Part shown: positions 7,067-15,523 of the stretch, one piece after another
Numbering within the stretch: position 1 is the first letter of the stretch
Layout: every line of letters begins with the position of its first letter
From: Holophaga sp.
GTDB taxonomy: Bacteria > Acidobacteriota > Holophagae > Holophagales > Holophagaceae
Direction: 5' to 3'
Length of the DNA: 39,627 nucleotides
NCBI GenBank assembly: GCA_016715205.1
Contig: JADKBC010000021.1
Span: 1 to 39,627, forward strand
The notes under the pieces: generated by a model
What the model saw: only the letters and a program-made list of their open reading frames with translations
What the model was told of the DNA's origin: nothing
Database searches by the model: none
Made by a program: the position numbers and the translations under genes

Positions 7067-7960
7067 ATGCGCTACCTCGTCTTGCCGCTTCTATTGGTCT
7101 TCGTTGCACTGGACGCGGAGGAGGCTCCTGAACGCCCCACCGCTCGCGTGGGGCTCGGAGCTTTCATCGACCGGTACTCGGACACCACCGGTTCCTGGAA
7201 GGGCTGGATTCTTACGGGAGACTGGTTTCACGATGACCACGGCCCTTGGAGTTTTTCGGTTGTGGGGACCGAGCGTCCAGAGGGGAAAGGAACCCAGTTC
7301 ACCGTTGCCAAGGACCACGCCTTTGGTGAAAGCAGTGGCGTTTGGGCTAGCCTCAGCGCTGGCACCGGCGCGGATTTCGTTCCCAGTTTTAGGGGAGACG
7401 TGGATCTAACCTTGGGAGTTTCTGGTCCCTGGGAGTTTGGAGTAGAAGGGGCGTGGAGCCGTTTCCGTGGTGGTTCCACCACCACGTTGTTTCAGGCTGG
7501 TCCAGGCTGGGTGGGGGAGGTTTGGAGTGCCTCGGCCCGTGTCCAGCAGATGCGATACCTTCCTGGGCAGGCTTCTGACACCGGATATCTATTGAACCTT
7601 CGTTGGGGTGCCGGCAATCTGTGCCGTTGGCATAGCGTGCGAGTTGGATGGGGCCAGGGCATTCTTGATTCACTCCAACCCGGCGGCAGCAATTCCACCA
7701 TCACGGGCTATTACGGAGGTAGTGGAAGTGGAACAGGAGGCGGATGGGGCCATGGGCCAGGTTCCGGAGGAACAGGGACAACGACCACCGCCCCTTCAAC
7801 CGGAACCGCCTATCCAAGCCTTAACGAATTCATTTTGACCACGACAAGTCACATCCCGTTTTCAAAGCGCATTGCGATTCGGGTGGACCTGGGCTGGGGG
7901 CAGCGTGAATCCCAGTTCAAGATGTGGACAGGAAGTGTGCAGACCCTTATTAGCTTCTAG
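7067..7960 (+). CDS. Probable outer-membrane beta-barrel protein (YaiO-like)
   Basis: A 297-residue protein with TTGGAGGGG before the ATG and a signal peptide (MRYLVLPLLLVFVALDA). The body alternates aromatic/hydrophobic and polar residues in strand-sized runs (WKGWILTGDWFHDDHGPWSFSV, WEFGVEGAWSRFRGG) and ends in Phe, as outer-membrane barrels do. Strands near the C-terminus (KRIAIRVDLGWGQRE) fit the same pattern. Residues about 215-255 form a Gly/Ser/Thr-rich insert (YYGGSGSGTGGGWGHG...) likely to be an exposed loop. Resemblance to YaiO-type or other small barrels is by pattern only; substrate and function unknown. It follows the secreted repeat gene. Confidence 0.65.
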   Translation: MRYLVLPLLLVFVALDAEEAPERPTARVGLGAFIDRYSDTTGSWKGWILTGDWFHDDHGPWSFSVVGTERPEGKGTQFTVAKDHAFGESSGVWASLSAGTGADFVPSFRGDVDLTLGVSGPWEFGVEGAWSRFRGGSTTTLFQAGPGWVGEVWSASARVQQMRYLPGQASDTGYLLNLRWGAGNLCRWHSVRVGWGQGILDSLQPGGSNSTITGYYGGSGSGTGGGWGHGPGSGGTGTTTTAPSTGTAYPSLNEFILTTTSHIPFSKRIAIRVDLGWGQRESQFKMWTGSVQTLISF

Positions 7961-8324
7961 GAAGGTTCGATATTGTTTTTGCTTTTTTCCCGTTTTCAGT
8001 TCTGGGTGTTTCTGGGGGCTATCGCCCGAAGCCAGGAATCGGTCTCACAGCCCACGGGAACTGTGGTTCCCATATTTGCGGGACCTAACCAACAGAATGA
8101 AAAAAAATGAAAGTGCAGCAGGACGCTTAATTCTCTTTTGGGCAAATTGCGCAAAAAAGGTACTTCCGTGATCTAAGTGAAAAGATCGCAAAGGGTGATT
8201 GATATCAACGAATCAATCAAATTCTTGTACATTCGCTTTTTCCACCCTGGAAGGTGTTCGTAGCGGAACTAATCAAGGTGTCGTTCTGAGCCGATGCTCC
8301 ATTAAAGCTGCCTAAGGGGGTTCC
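7961..8324. other. Intergenic region upstream of the flavoprotein gene
   Basis: About 360 AT-richer bases. The only notable element seen is the inverted repeat at 8197-8218. Small frames read through this stretch without family resemblance. The promoter of the gene at 8325 is expected here. Confidence 0.5.
8197..8218. promoter_or_regulatory. Inverted repeat, possible Crp/FNR-type operator
   Basis: GATTGAT and ATCAATC form a perfect 7-bp inverted repeat with an 8-bp gap, and the inner TTGATATCAA is itself a palindrome. The half sites resemble the FNR arms TTGAT/ATCAA, but spacing differs from the standard TTGAT-N4-ATCAA. Lies 106 bp upstream of the flavoprotein start. Confidence 0.35.
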
Positions 8325-9784
8325 ATGTCTCGACCTCGCGTCGTTGTCCTGGGGGCTGGTGTGGCGGGTCATACCAGTGCCTCTTTTCTGAAGAGGTGGT
8401 TGGGCGACCAGGCGGAAGTCATCGTCGTTTCCCCACGCCCTGACTACAACTGGATTCCTTCAAACATCTGGGTCGGAGTTGGGCTGCTGAAGCCTTCCCA
8501 GGTGCTATTTCCTCTATCCCCAATCTATGAGCGGGAAGGCATTACCTTTCACCAAGCTAGGGCCACTGTTCTTCATCCCGAAGGCCATGGCGAGGATCTC
8601 AAGCCCTTCTTGGAAGCCGAATCCACCCTGGAGGGGCACGAGGGGGAAGCGCTTAAGGTCCCCTATGATTTCCTGGTTAACGCCACGGGGCCAAAGTTGG
8701 CCTTTGAGGCAACGCCCGGTTTGGGGCCGAAGGGGCATAGCCTATCCGTTTGCACGGCACCGCATGCAGAAGAGGCTTCCCGAGCTCTGGACGAGGCGGT
8801 GGAACGGATGAAGCGAGGCGAGCGCCAGCGATTCCTGGTCGGAACGGGTCATGGCACTTGTACCTGCCAGGGGGCGGCTTTTGAATACATTGTGAATCTC
8901 GAATTTGAGTTGCGCGCACGGGGTGCGGGACAAGGCTGAAATCACCTACTTGAGCAATGAATTCGAGATGGGCGACTTTGGCATGGGGGGCATCCATATC
9001 CGAAGGGGCGGCTACGTAACCCCGAGCAGCATTTTTACGGAATCCCTCTTTGCTGAGCGGGGGCTTCGCTGGGTCACCCAGGCCCATGTGACGGGGTTGG
9101 AAAAGGGCCGGGCCTCCATGGAGTTTCTGGATGGGCGTGACGGCGAAGAAACCTTCGATCTGGCCATGCTGCTGCCTCCCTTCAAAGGGGTCGGGCTGAA
9201 AGCCATGAATCGGCAGGGAATCGACATCACGGAGCGACTCTTCGCACCCTCCGGCTTCATGAAGGTGGATGCGGACTATACCCCGAAGCCTTTTGAAACC
9301 TGGCGGGCCTCCGACTGGCCGCGAACCTATCAGTCTTCCGCCTATCCCAACCTCTTTGCGGCAGGCATCGCATTTGCCCCACCCCATCCGATCTCCCGGC
9401 CACGACAAAGCCCCAAAGGGACCAACATCACACCAGCACCGCCTCGCACCGGCATGCCCAGCGCCATGATCGGAAAGACGGTGGCGCGCAGCATCGTAGA
9501 CATGATTCAAGGGGCCAAGGAACCCCGCTATGCGGCCTCAATGGCTGAAATGGGGGGCTGCCTGCGTTGCTTCAGCAGGAGCCAATCCCTTCCGGGGAAC
9601 GGCTGCAGCCATCACGGTCTTCCCCATCGTGCCTGATTTCGAACGCTATCCCGAGCATGGTCGGGATCTCCGTCATACGTTTGGTGAGATCGGCTTGGCA
9701 GGGCATTGGATCAAGATTCTGCTGCACCACCTCTTCATCTACAAAGCCAAGATGCATCCTTTCTGGTTCCTGATTCCGGAGTAA
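8325..9784 (+). CDS. Sulfide:quinone oxidoreductase-type flavoprotein, frame broken twice
   Basis: Assembled over three frames this is a full-length, roughly 485-residue FAD enzyme. Part 1 (8325 to about 8921) begins with the FAD-binding VVVLGAGVAGHT and holds YNWIPSNIWVGVG and the cysteine motif GTGHGTCTCQGAAFEY. Part 2 (to about 9550) holds YLSNEFEMGDFGMGG and AGIAFAPPHP. Part 3 (to 9784) ends ITVFPIVPDFERYPEHGRDL...FWFLIPE. Each break is explained by one extra G in a G run (8920-8923 and 9551-9556). Family members oxidise sulfide, or related sulfur species, and reduce membrane quinone. AAGGGGG precedes the ATG. The conserved remainder and the homopolymer position of both breaks point to sequencing error; if the breaks are real, the gene is dead. 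A small gene follows after 3 nt. Confidence 0.75.
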
Positions 9785-9787
9785 GCC

Positions 9788-9958
9788 ATGGCAATCGAAA
9801 CAACCCCCTTTGAACAAGCACGGAAAGTTCAAGCTTCCTTCGCAACGCAGCCCACACCCTTCACGCGCTTCCTGCGAACCTGCGTCCCCTGGCAGATGTT
9901 CCGCTTCGCAGTCATCAACCTGAAGATGGTGCGCATCATTCTGAAGAGTCATCACTGA
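9788..9958 (+). CDS. 56-residue protein downstream of the SQR-type gene
   Basis: The frame opens with ATG at 9788, 3 nt after the flavoprotein stop, and encodes MAIETTPFEQARKVQ... ending WQMFRFAVINLKMVRIILKSHH. The C-terminal 22 residues form a basic amphipathic helix able to lie on or insert into the membrane. Close spacing suggests it is made with the quinone-reducing flavoprotein and may help dock it at the membrane. No family name known to me. No strong separate ribosome-binding site, as expected for a coupled gene. Confidence 0.6.
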   Translation: MAIETTPFEQARKVQASFATQPTPFTRFLRTCVPWQMFRFAVINLKMVRIILKSHH

Positions 9959-9997
9959 GGGGTCGGTCTCGCGAAGCCGTTAGCGTAGCATGAGGGC

Positions 9998-11002
9998 ATG
10001 AGCCTTCCAGAATTTCGAAAACCCAGTGAGTCTACCGAGAAAAATGTGTCGGTGAACCTGCGGCAGAACCTAGGCAGAGTGCTATCGGATGGCGGCCCAC
10101 TCCTCATGGAGGGCGGGGTGGTTGAGCGCGTTCGGCGCGGTGCACCGAACTTGTTGGATCCTCTCCTGATGAATGCACCCCTGGTTTACAGCGAAGCGGG
10201 TCGTGCCTTGCTGCGCCAAATTTTCATGGAGTATATGGATATCGGGCGATTGCACGACCTGCCGTTCCTTAGCCTTGCCCCTACGTGGCGTTCAAATTCC
10301 GACCGGCTCGCTGCTTCGGCTTTTGCGGAGCGCGATCTCAATGGGGACGCTGTGCGCTTCCTTCAAGCCATCCGAGATGAATTTGGGGAGTACGGATCGA
10401 AGATTTACATCGGCGGGCTCATGGGCTGCCGCGGTGACGCCTATAAACCGCAGGAGGCACTGTCAAGGGAGGCGGCTCGAGCATTTCACGTGATCCAAGC
10501 CAGGGCACTGGTTGAAGCAGGGGTGGATTACCTCATGGCCTCGACAATGCCCGAGATCCATGAGGCACTGGGAATGGCTGAAGCACTTGCTTCCACAGGA
10601 TGCCCATACCTAGTGAGTTTCATCGTTCGCCCCTCGGGTTGCCTTCTGGATGGAACGCCCCTGGATGAAGCCATGTTGCGTGTGGATGATGAGGTGAGTT
10701 CGCGCCCCCTTGGCTACTTGGTGAATTGCATCCACAGCTCAGCTTTGGATGCCGCCCTTGGTACACCGCTTGGTCAGCGAGCCTTGGCTGCGGGAAGGCT
10801 TCTGGGCCTTCAGGCCAATACTTCACCCAAGAGCCCCGAAGAACTGGATGGATCGGATGTATTGGAGGGGGAGGCCCCAGAGGTATTTGCTGCCAATCTA
10901 TGCGCCCTACGGAACCAATTCGGGTTGCGGGTGCTCGGAGGGTGCTGCGGCACAGATGCCAGCCATATTGCAGCGCTGGCCAAAGGTTTGATCAGGGAAT
11001 GA
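9998..11002 (+). CDS. Homocysteine S-methyltransferase family protein
   Basis: A 334-residue protein with TGAGGG before the ATG. It belongs to the Pfam S-methyl_trans family (MmuM/BHMT-like TIM barrel). The zinc ligands are visible: Cys244 in LVNCIHS and Cys316-Cys317 in GGCCGTD. It should transfer a methyl group (from S-methylmethionine, betaine, SAM or another donor) to homocysteine, giving methionine. Homocysteine is also the substrate of the cystathionine beta-synthase-type enzyme at 30299. The stop codon lies in the loop of a perfect hairpin that probably ends transcription. Confidence 0.85.
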   Translation: MSLPEFRKPSESTEKNVSVNLRQNLGRVLSDGGPLLMEGGVVERVRRGAPNLLDPLLMNAPLVYSEAGRALLRQIFMEYMDIGRLHDLPFLSLAPTWRSNSDRLAASAFAERDLNGDAVRFLQAIRDEFGEYGSKIYIGGLMGCRGDAYKPQEALSREAARAFHVIQARALVEAGVDYLMASTMPEIHEALGMAEALASTGCPYLVSFIVRPSGCLLDGTPLDEAMLRVDDEVSSRPLGYLVNCIHSSALDAALGTPLGQRALAAGRLLGLQANTSPKSPEELDGSDVLEGEAPEVFAANLCALRNQFGLRVLGGCCGTDASHIAALAKGLIRE

Positions 11003-11020
11003 AGGTTCCCTGATCAAACC
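10985..11020. terminator. Hairpin terminator spanning the stop codon
   Basis: GGTTTGATCAGGGAA and TTCCCTGATCAAACC form a perfect 15-bp stem with a 6-nt loop (TGAAGG) holding the TGA stop. It lies between convergent genes (methyltransferase + and cydB -), so it can serve both strands. No T-run follows on the plus strand, so termination efficiency is uncertain. Confidence 0.6.
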
Positions 11021-11060
11021 AGATGCTTTGGGATGTGTTGGTGCAACAGAACGTGGTGCC

Positions 11061-12107
11061 TCAATAGCCCTCGCCCTCACCTGCGGCCTGTGCCTTTCCG
11101 CGGAAGAGGCGGAAGAGCATGGCGAAATACCCAAGGGCAATGGGGAAGCCGATGATCCACCAGATGAAGCCCTTGCGGAGCCCCGAGGCGGCCACGCTCG
11201 CGTTATGGGCGGTCAGGCTCCATTCCGGATTGAGCGTTGAACGCAGCATTACTGGCCACACACTGGCGGCAGTGGCAGCGAGGATGCCTAGGATAAAGGC
11301 CCCTGAGCCGATGAAGGCCAACAAGTGTCGGCCCTTGAAAAGCCCAAACATAACTGCTCCCAACCCTGCGATATAAATCAACGTCGCTAGCCAGGCCAAG
11401 GGAGAGGTTGCCCACCCATGAAAGAGTGCAGGTGTCACTCTCAACGTTGCTGCTGTCATAACAAGCCAAAGGATTATGACAAAAGACCATAGCGGCAGCC
11501 CGGCATTAACTGCCCGTGCATGCACTCGGCCATCGGTTTTCCAGCCAAGGAAAGTCGCCCCATGCCCGGCAATTGTAACCAAGACGAAGACCCCCATCAG
11601 GACTGTATACCAATCAAGGATGCCAACCGGATTATGGATCCCAAAGCTCGTGAACAGTGGGATGTTGAAGTAGCCCGTTGCATCGATCGGCACGCCGCGA
11701 ACCACATTGCCAAGGGCTGCGCCCAACAGGATGGGGAGGAGGATGCTAGCGACGGCGAAAACGGCATCCCAGAAGGCTCGCCACATGCCATCACGAAGGT
11801 GACTGCGGAATTCAATACCGATGCCCCGAAGCACCAGGCACCAAAGCACGAGGAACATGGCGAGGTAGAAGCCCGAGAATCCGGAGGCTAGCACCTTTGG
11901 GAACGCCAAGAACAATGCCCCACCGCCCGCCAGAAGCCAGACTTCGTTGCCATCCCACCAGGGGCCAATGGCTGCCAGCACCTGCCGACGTTCATCATTG
12001 GTTTTTGCCACGAATAGGTGGAGGATGCCCGCCCCAAAATCGAAGCCATCCATCATGGCGTAAATTGCGATCATCACAGAGACTAGCCAAAACCAGAGCA
12101 TTTCCAC
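11061..12107 (-). CDS. cydB: Cytochrome bd quinol oxidase subunit II
   Basis: A 348-residue protein with about eight to nine membrane helices. Its N-terminus has the family pattern (YAMMDGFDFGAGILH, then GPWWDGNEVWLLAGGGALFLAFP). Together with CydA it makes the high-affinity bd oxidase that reduces oxygen with quinol electrons and protects anaerobes from oxygen. The start is a GTG at 12107 with GAGGAGAC upstream; an in-frame ATG two codons later is the alternative. It lies 10 nt after cydA, so the two are one transcript. No cydX- or cydDC-like gene is adjacent. Confidence 0.95.
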   Translation of the reverse strand: MEMLWFWLVSVMIAIYAMMDGFDFGAGILHLFVAKTNDERRQVLAAIGPWWDGNEVWLLAGGGALFLAFPKVLASGFSGFYLAMFLVLWCLVLRGIGIEFRSHLRDGMWRAFWDAVFAVASILLPILLGAALGNVVRGVPIDATGYFNIPLFTSFGIHNPVGILDWYTVLMGVFVLVTIAGHGATFLGWKTDGRVHARAVNAGLPLWSFVIILWLVMTAATLRVTPALFHGWATSPLAWLATLIYIAGLGAVMFGLFKGRHLLAFIGSGAFILGILAATAASVWPVMLRSTLNPEWSLTAHNASVAASGLRKGFIWWIIGFPIALGYFAMLFRLFRGKAQAAGEGEGY

Positions 12108-12117
12108 GGTTGTCTCC

Positions 12118-13452
12118 TCAGTTCACTTCGCCATGGCCGGCAGGGCCTTGAGCGATTTCCCGCCCAATCAGGAACAGGAACAGCACACCCAGAATGAAGT
12201 AGAGCCCCGCAAAGCCGAGCATTGTGAAAATGGTCTGACCGCTATGAACGAGGTGGCTGGAGCCCTCGGAGGTGCGCATCACACCAAAGATAAGCCACGG
12301 CTGACGGCCCATCTCAGCGGTCATCCATCCCATGGTGTTGGCGATGTAGGGGAAGGGGAACGCCAGCATCAAGATCCAGAGCATCCAGCGCTGGGCCTGG
12401 ATGCGCCTTTTCCAAAGCAGGAGGAAGGACATTCCCATCAAGCCGATAAAGAGCGTTCCGAGCCCCACCATGATATGAAAACCGTAGTAGAGCATTTCGA
12501 TGCTGGTGGGCCATTGATCGCGGGGAAATTCATTGAGCCCTTTTACATTGGCACTGAAGGATCCATAGGCGATAAAGCTAAGCACACCGGGAAGTCGAAT
12601 TGGATTGTCTAGTTTGCCTTCTGCGACGTTGGGCTGGCCAATCATGTTCAGTCCCGCCCGGGGGCCGCTTTCAAATCGCCCCTCCATGGCCGCAAGGCTC
12701 ACCGGTTGGTGCTTGGCCACGAGCTTTCCTTGGAGGTCACCGGTTGGGAATGCAACCACTAGGCTCGACAAGAGCCCCGCTGTGACCCCGATCTTTAGAT
12801 TCAGCCAAGCCTGTTTGGTGTGGATTCCGCGCAAGGTCCAGTAAGCACCCACGGCTGCAATCACAAAAGAGCCCGTTACGACCGCACCCGCCATGTTGTG
12901 GAGATACTGGATTGTGGCCCATGGATTAATTACGAAATCCCAAAAGCTTGCCAGTTGCAGGGTTCCATCCGCTGCCGTCATATGACCAACGGGATGTTGC
13001 ATGAAGGCATCGGTAGCAACGATGAAGTAGCCACTGAGCCAACTACCCACAAAAAGGGCGATTGCTGCCCAGAAATGGCGGCGAGGGCCAAAACGCTTTT
13101 CGCCCCAGATGAGGATTCCCAAGAAAGTGGACTCTAAGAAGAACGCAAACATCCCTTCCATGCCCAGCGTCTGGCCGATTACCCCACCCGAGAAGGCACT
13201 GAACCGCGACCAATTGGTGCCGAATTGGAACTCAAGTGGAATTCCTGTCACAACGCCTACGGCAAAATTGATCCCTAGGATTCGGATCCAGAAACGGGCG
13301 GCCTCGTTGTAGTGTTCGCGCCCTGGATCCAGACCTAGCCACTTCATTACTGCGATGAGAAGCGCAAGGCCCATGGTGAGTTGCGGGAACAGGTAGTGGA
13401 AGGATGCCGTAAATCCGAATTGCATCCGGTGCCAGAACAGTGGGTCACCCAT
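12118..13452 (-). CDS. cydA: Cytochrome bd quinol oxidase subunit I
   Basis: A 444-residue protein. The ATG at 13452 is chosen because GGGAGG precedes it; a TTG seven codons earlier is less likely. Heme ligands are recognisable: His19 (FTASFHYLFP) for b595, the helix YLHNMAGAVVTGS with the b558 histidine, and GWMTAEMGRQPW with the b558 methionine. The quinol-binding Q-loop region holds KHQPVSLAAMEG and is short, so this is the short-Q-loop type found in many Gram-positive and anaerobic bacteria rather than the E. coli long type. Located in the periplasmic membrane with CydB. The 5' gap of about 70 bp to the GNAT gene may hold its own promoter. Confidence 0.95.
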   Translation of the reverse strand: MGDPLFWHRMQFGFTASFHYLFPQLTMGLALLIAVMKWLGLDPGREHYNEAARFWIRILGINFAVGVVTGIPLEFQFGTNWSRFSAFSGGVIGQTLGMEGMFAFFLESTFLGILIWGEKRFGPRRHFWAAIALFVGSWLSGYFIVATDAFMQHPVGHMTAADGTLQLASFWDFVINPWATIQYLHNMAGAVVTGSFVIAAVGAYWTLRGIHTKQAWLNLKIGVTAGLLSSLVVAFPTGDLQGKLVAKHQPVSLAAMEGRFESGPRAGLNMIGQPNVAEGKLDNPIRLPGVLSFIAYGSFSANVKGLNEFPRDQWPTSIEMLYYGFHIMVGLGTLFIGLMGMSFLLLWKRRIQAQRWMLWILMLAFPFPYIANTMGWMTAEMGRQPWLIFGVMRTSEGSSHLVHSGQTIFTMLGFAGLYFILGVLFLFLIGREIAQGPAGHGEVN

Positions 13453-13521
13453 GGAGCCTCCCGAAGGATACAAATGTGCGCCCAGAATAGTTCTATTTTA
13501 AGCAAATGCTCAATAACTTTT

Positions 13522-13971
13522 TCAAAGTTTTGGGACCGTTCTGTTTAGATCACGAATAATGTATCCGTCGTAATCGCCCAAGTAGGTGAAGCCATACTTT
13601 TGATAAAGCGCAATCGCCGCAGTGTTGTTCCGATGAACTTCCAGCTTGATTTGCAAGCCCATTGCGCCCGCACGTTGAAGGCTTGTTTCAAGTAAGGCTT
13701 TACCCAAACCCTCGTTTTGATAATCCGGCGCGATACCGAAATGGTGCAGATATATTCGGCGGCCGTCACTGGTCATCCAGGAGGTTCCGATCACGTGGCC
13801 TGAGGGAATCGCCTCCATGACCAGGAAAACGCCTCCATGGGCCAAGGTCCGCGCAATAACCACGGCATCGTCCCCACGATTGGGGCTACCCAGACCGGTG
13901 AGTTCCCAGAGTCGGGCGATGCCATGGAAATCGGCTTCCTGATAGTCGCGGATACAAAACCCAATGCTCAT
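13522..13971 (-). CDS. GNAT-family N-acetyltransferase
   Basis: A 149-residue acetyltransferase domain. The acetyl-CoA pyrophosphate-binding block YQNEGLGKALLETSLQRA (about residues 83-101) and the C-terminal NNTAAIALYQKYGFTYLGDY segment are typical of GNAT enzymes. The substrate cannot be told; general resemblance is to RimI/MSMEG-type amine or peptide acetyltransferases. The start overlaps the stop of thiE (ATGA at 13968-13971), so the two are co-translated. Confidence 0.85.
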   Translation of the reverse strand: MSIGFCIRDYQEADFHGIARLWELTGLGSPNRGDDAVVIARTLAHGGVFLVMEAIPSGHVIGTSWMTSDGRRIYLHHFGIAPDYQNEGLGKALLETSLQRAGAMGLQIKLEVHRNNTAAIALYQKYGFTYLGDYDGYIIRDLNRTVPKL

Positions 13972-14663
13972 GTTTCCTCTTCGCCTGATGGGTCAAGGGC
14001 GCGTTTGGATCCTTGGAGACGGGTCAACTCACCGACAATTCCAAAAGGAACCGGGCAGACCAGTTGGCTCAAATGCCGAGTAGCCTGCTCAACATCGGCA
14101 GCAGTGAAAATAGCGGAAACAACCGCAATTCCTTCCGCTCCGGCCCGAATAGCATCCTCGATATTCGTTTCGTTCAAGCCGCCGATGGCTACGAGTGGGT
14201 GACGAGAAAAGGCCCGGATACGCGCCAGACCTTCAAGCCCCCAGGCAAATTGGGTATCGGTCTTGGTCGGCGTCTCAAAGATGGGGCTCACGCCAAGGTA
14301 GTCCACCGGCTGCTTTTCTGCGCGCAGCACATCCTCCCAGGTTTCCACGGAGAGCCCAATGATTGCCCTAGGCCCCATCAGGCGCCGGACCAGTTCGCAG
14401 GGCATATCGCTTTGCCCCACGTGAACGCCCTCGGCTCCCACTGCCAAGGCCACATCCACCCGGTCGTTGATGATCAGAGGGATATTTAAGGGGGCCAGTA
14501 ATTCCTTGATTCGGGTTGCCTCCTCCACAAAAATTCGTGTGGATAGCTCCTTCTCCCGAAGTTGCACCCAGGCGATTCCTCCCCGGGCCGCCTTTTTGAC
14601 AATCTCTTCTAACGTTCGATCGCCGCAGAGCCTGCGATCTGTAACGAGATAAAGGCCCTTCAT
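13968..14663 (-). CDS. thiE: Thiamine-phosphate synthase
   Basis: A 231-residue TIM-barrel enzyme starting MKGLYLVTDRRLCG at 14663, with TGGAG placed in the end of thiM. Motifs: WVQLREKELSTR (substrate/Mg), LIINDRVDVALAVGAEGVHVGQSD, and PLVAIGGLNETNIEDAIRAGAEGIAVVSAIF. It joins HMP-pyrophosphate and thiazole phosphate into thiamine phosphate. It follows thiM by 2 nt, and together they suit thiazole salvage. The C-terminus has a short acidic extension (SGEEET). No thiamine riboswitch is seen upstream of the pair. Confidence 0.95.
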   Translation of the reverse strand: MKGLYLVTDRRLCGDRTLEEIVKKAARGGIAWVQLREKELSTRIFVEEATRIKELLAPLNIPLIINDRVDVALAVGAEGVHVGQSDMPCELVRRLMGPRAIIGLSVETWEDVLRAEKQPVDYLGVSPIFETPTKTDTQFAWGLEGLARIRAFSRHPLVAIGGLNETNIEDAIRAGAEGIAVVSAIFTAADVEQATRHLSQLVCPVPFGIVGELTRLQGSKRALDPSGEEET

Positions 14664-14665
14664 CT

Positions 14666-15472
14666 TTAGCACTCCAGGCGAAGGCGCTGGGTGATCTCGG
14701 CTTTTGTCAAGCGGTACAGGGCGTCCAGGAAATGAACTTGCAGAGTGCCCGGGCCAACGGCCATTTCTGCGGCGATCTCGCCGGCGATTCCCATTACGGT
14801 CATGGCCTGAGCCGCTGCTTTCGCAGGGTCCGGGGTCACTGCGGCAAAGGCTCCACATAGCGCAGTGGCTGTGCATCCAAGGCCGGTCACTCGAGTCATC
14901 AAGGGATGGCCATTTCTAACGCGGAAGGTCTTCTGCCCGCCCACAATGTAATCCGTCTCTCCACTTACACAAACAACCGAGCCTAAGCTGGCGTGCAGAG
15001 TCTGGGCAGCGGTTACGGCGTCACGGGACTTCTCAGTGCTATCCACGCCTTTGGTCCGTATCTGCTCACCACATAGCGCCATGATCTCGGAGGCGTTTCC
15101 GCGAATGATCGTGGGCGGGGTGGCGGATACCAGTTCCCGTGCCGTGTCTGTCCGGTATTGGCTGGCGCCTGCACCCACCGGATCCAGCACAATGGGAATG
15201 CCTTGCTTTGCTGCCTGAGCTGCGGCCGTGAACATCGCCGCAACCCACGTCTTGCTCAAGGTGCCGAGGTTGATGACCAGAGCGGAGGCGATTTGCACCA
15301 TATCTACCACCTCCTCCTCGGCATGGGCCATTACGGGCGATGCGCCGAGGGCAAGCAGAGCGTTAGCAGTGGTGTTCATGACCACATAGTTGGTGATGTT
15401 ATGGATGACCGGAGAAACGTCTCGGATGCGCTCAATGGCCATCCATGGATTTAGATCATCCTGTTCATGCAC
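14666..15472 (-). CDS. thiM: Hydroxyethylthiazole kinase
   Basis: A 268-residue ribokinase-fold enzyme. Typical blocks: PVIHNITNYVVMNTTANALLALGASPVMAHA near the N-terminus, PIVLDPVGAGASQYRT, IIRGNASEI, and the catalytic region TRVTGLGCTATALCGAF. It phosphorylates 4-methyl-5-(2-hydroxyethyl)thiazole for salvage into thiamine. GGAAAGGA lies 11-12 nt before the ATG. It is followed by thiE after 2 nt, and preceded by the CGGC gene 51 nt upstream on the same strand. Confidence 0.95.
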   Translation of the reverse strand: MHEQDDLNPWMAIERIRDVSPVIHNITNYVVMNTTANALLALGASPVMAHAEEEVVDMVQIASALVINLGTLSKTWVAAMFTAAAQAAKQGIPIVLDPVGAGASQYRTDTARELVSATPPTIIRGNASEIMALCGEQIRTKGVDSTEKSRDAVTAAQTLHASLGSVVCVSGETDYIVGGQKTFRVRNGHPLMTRVTGLGCTATALCGAFAAVTPDPAKAAAQAMTVMGIAGEIAAEMAVGPGTLQVHFLDALYRLTKAEITQRLRLEC

Positions 15473-15523
15473 GGGAGATTTCCTTTCCAGAATGAACGTT
15501 GGGCCTTCTTGCTGTTTCTGAAT

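Noticed and set aside
15473..15523. Thiamine (TPP) riboswitch before thiM
   Set aside because: Only 51 bp separate thiM from the upstream gene and no THI-box sequences (such as CTGAGA) are visible there or before the CGGC gene.
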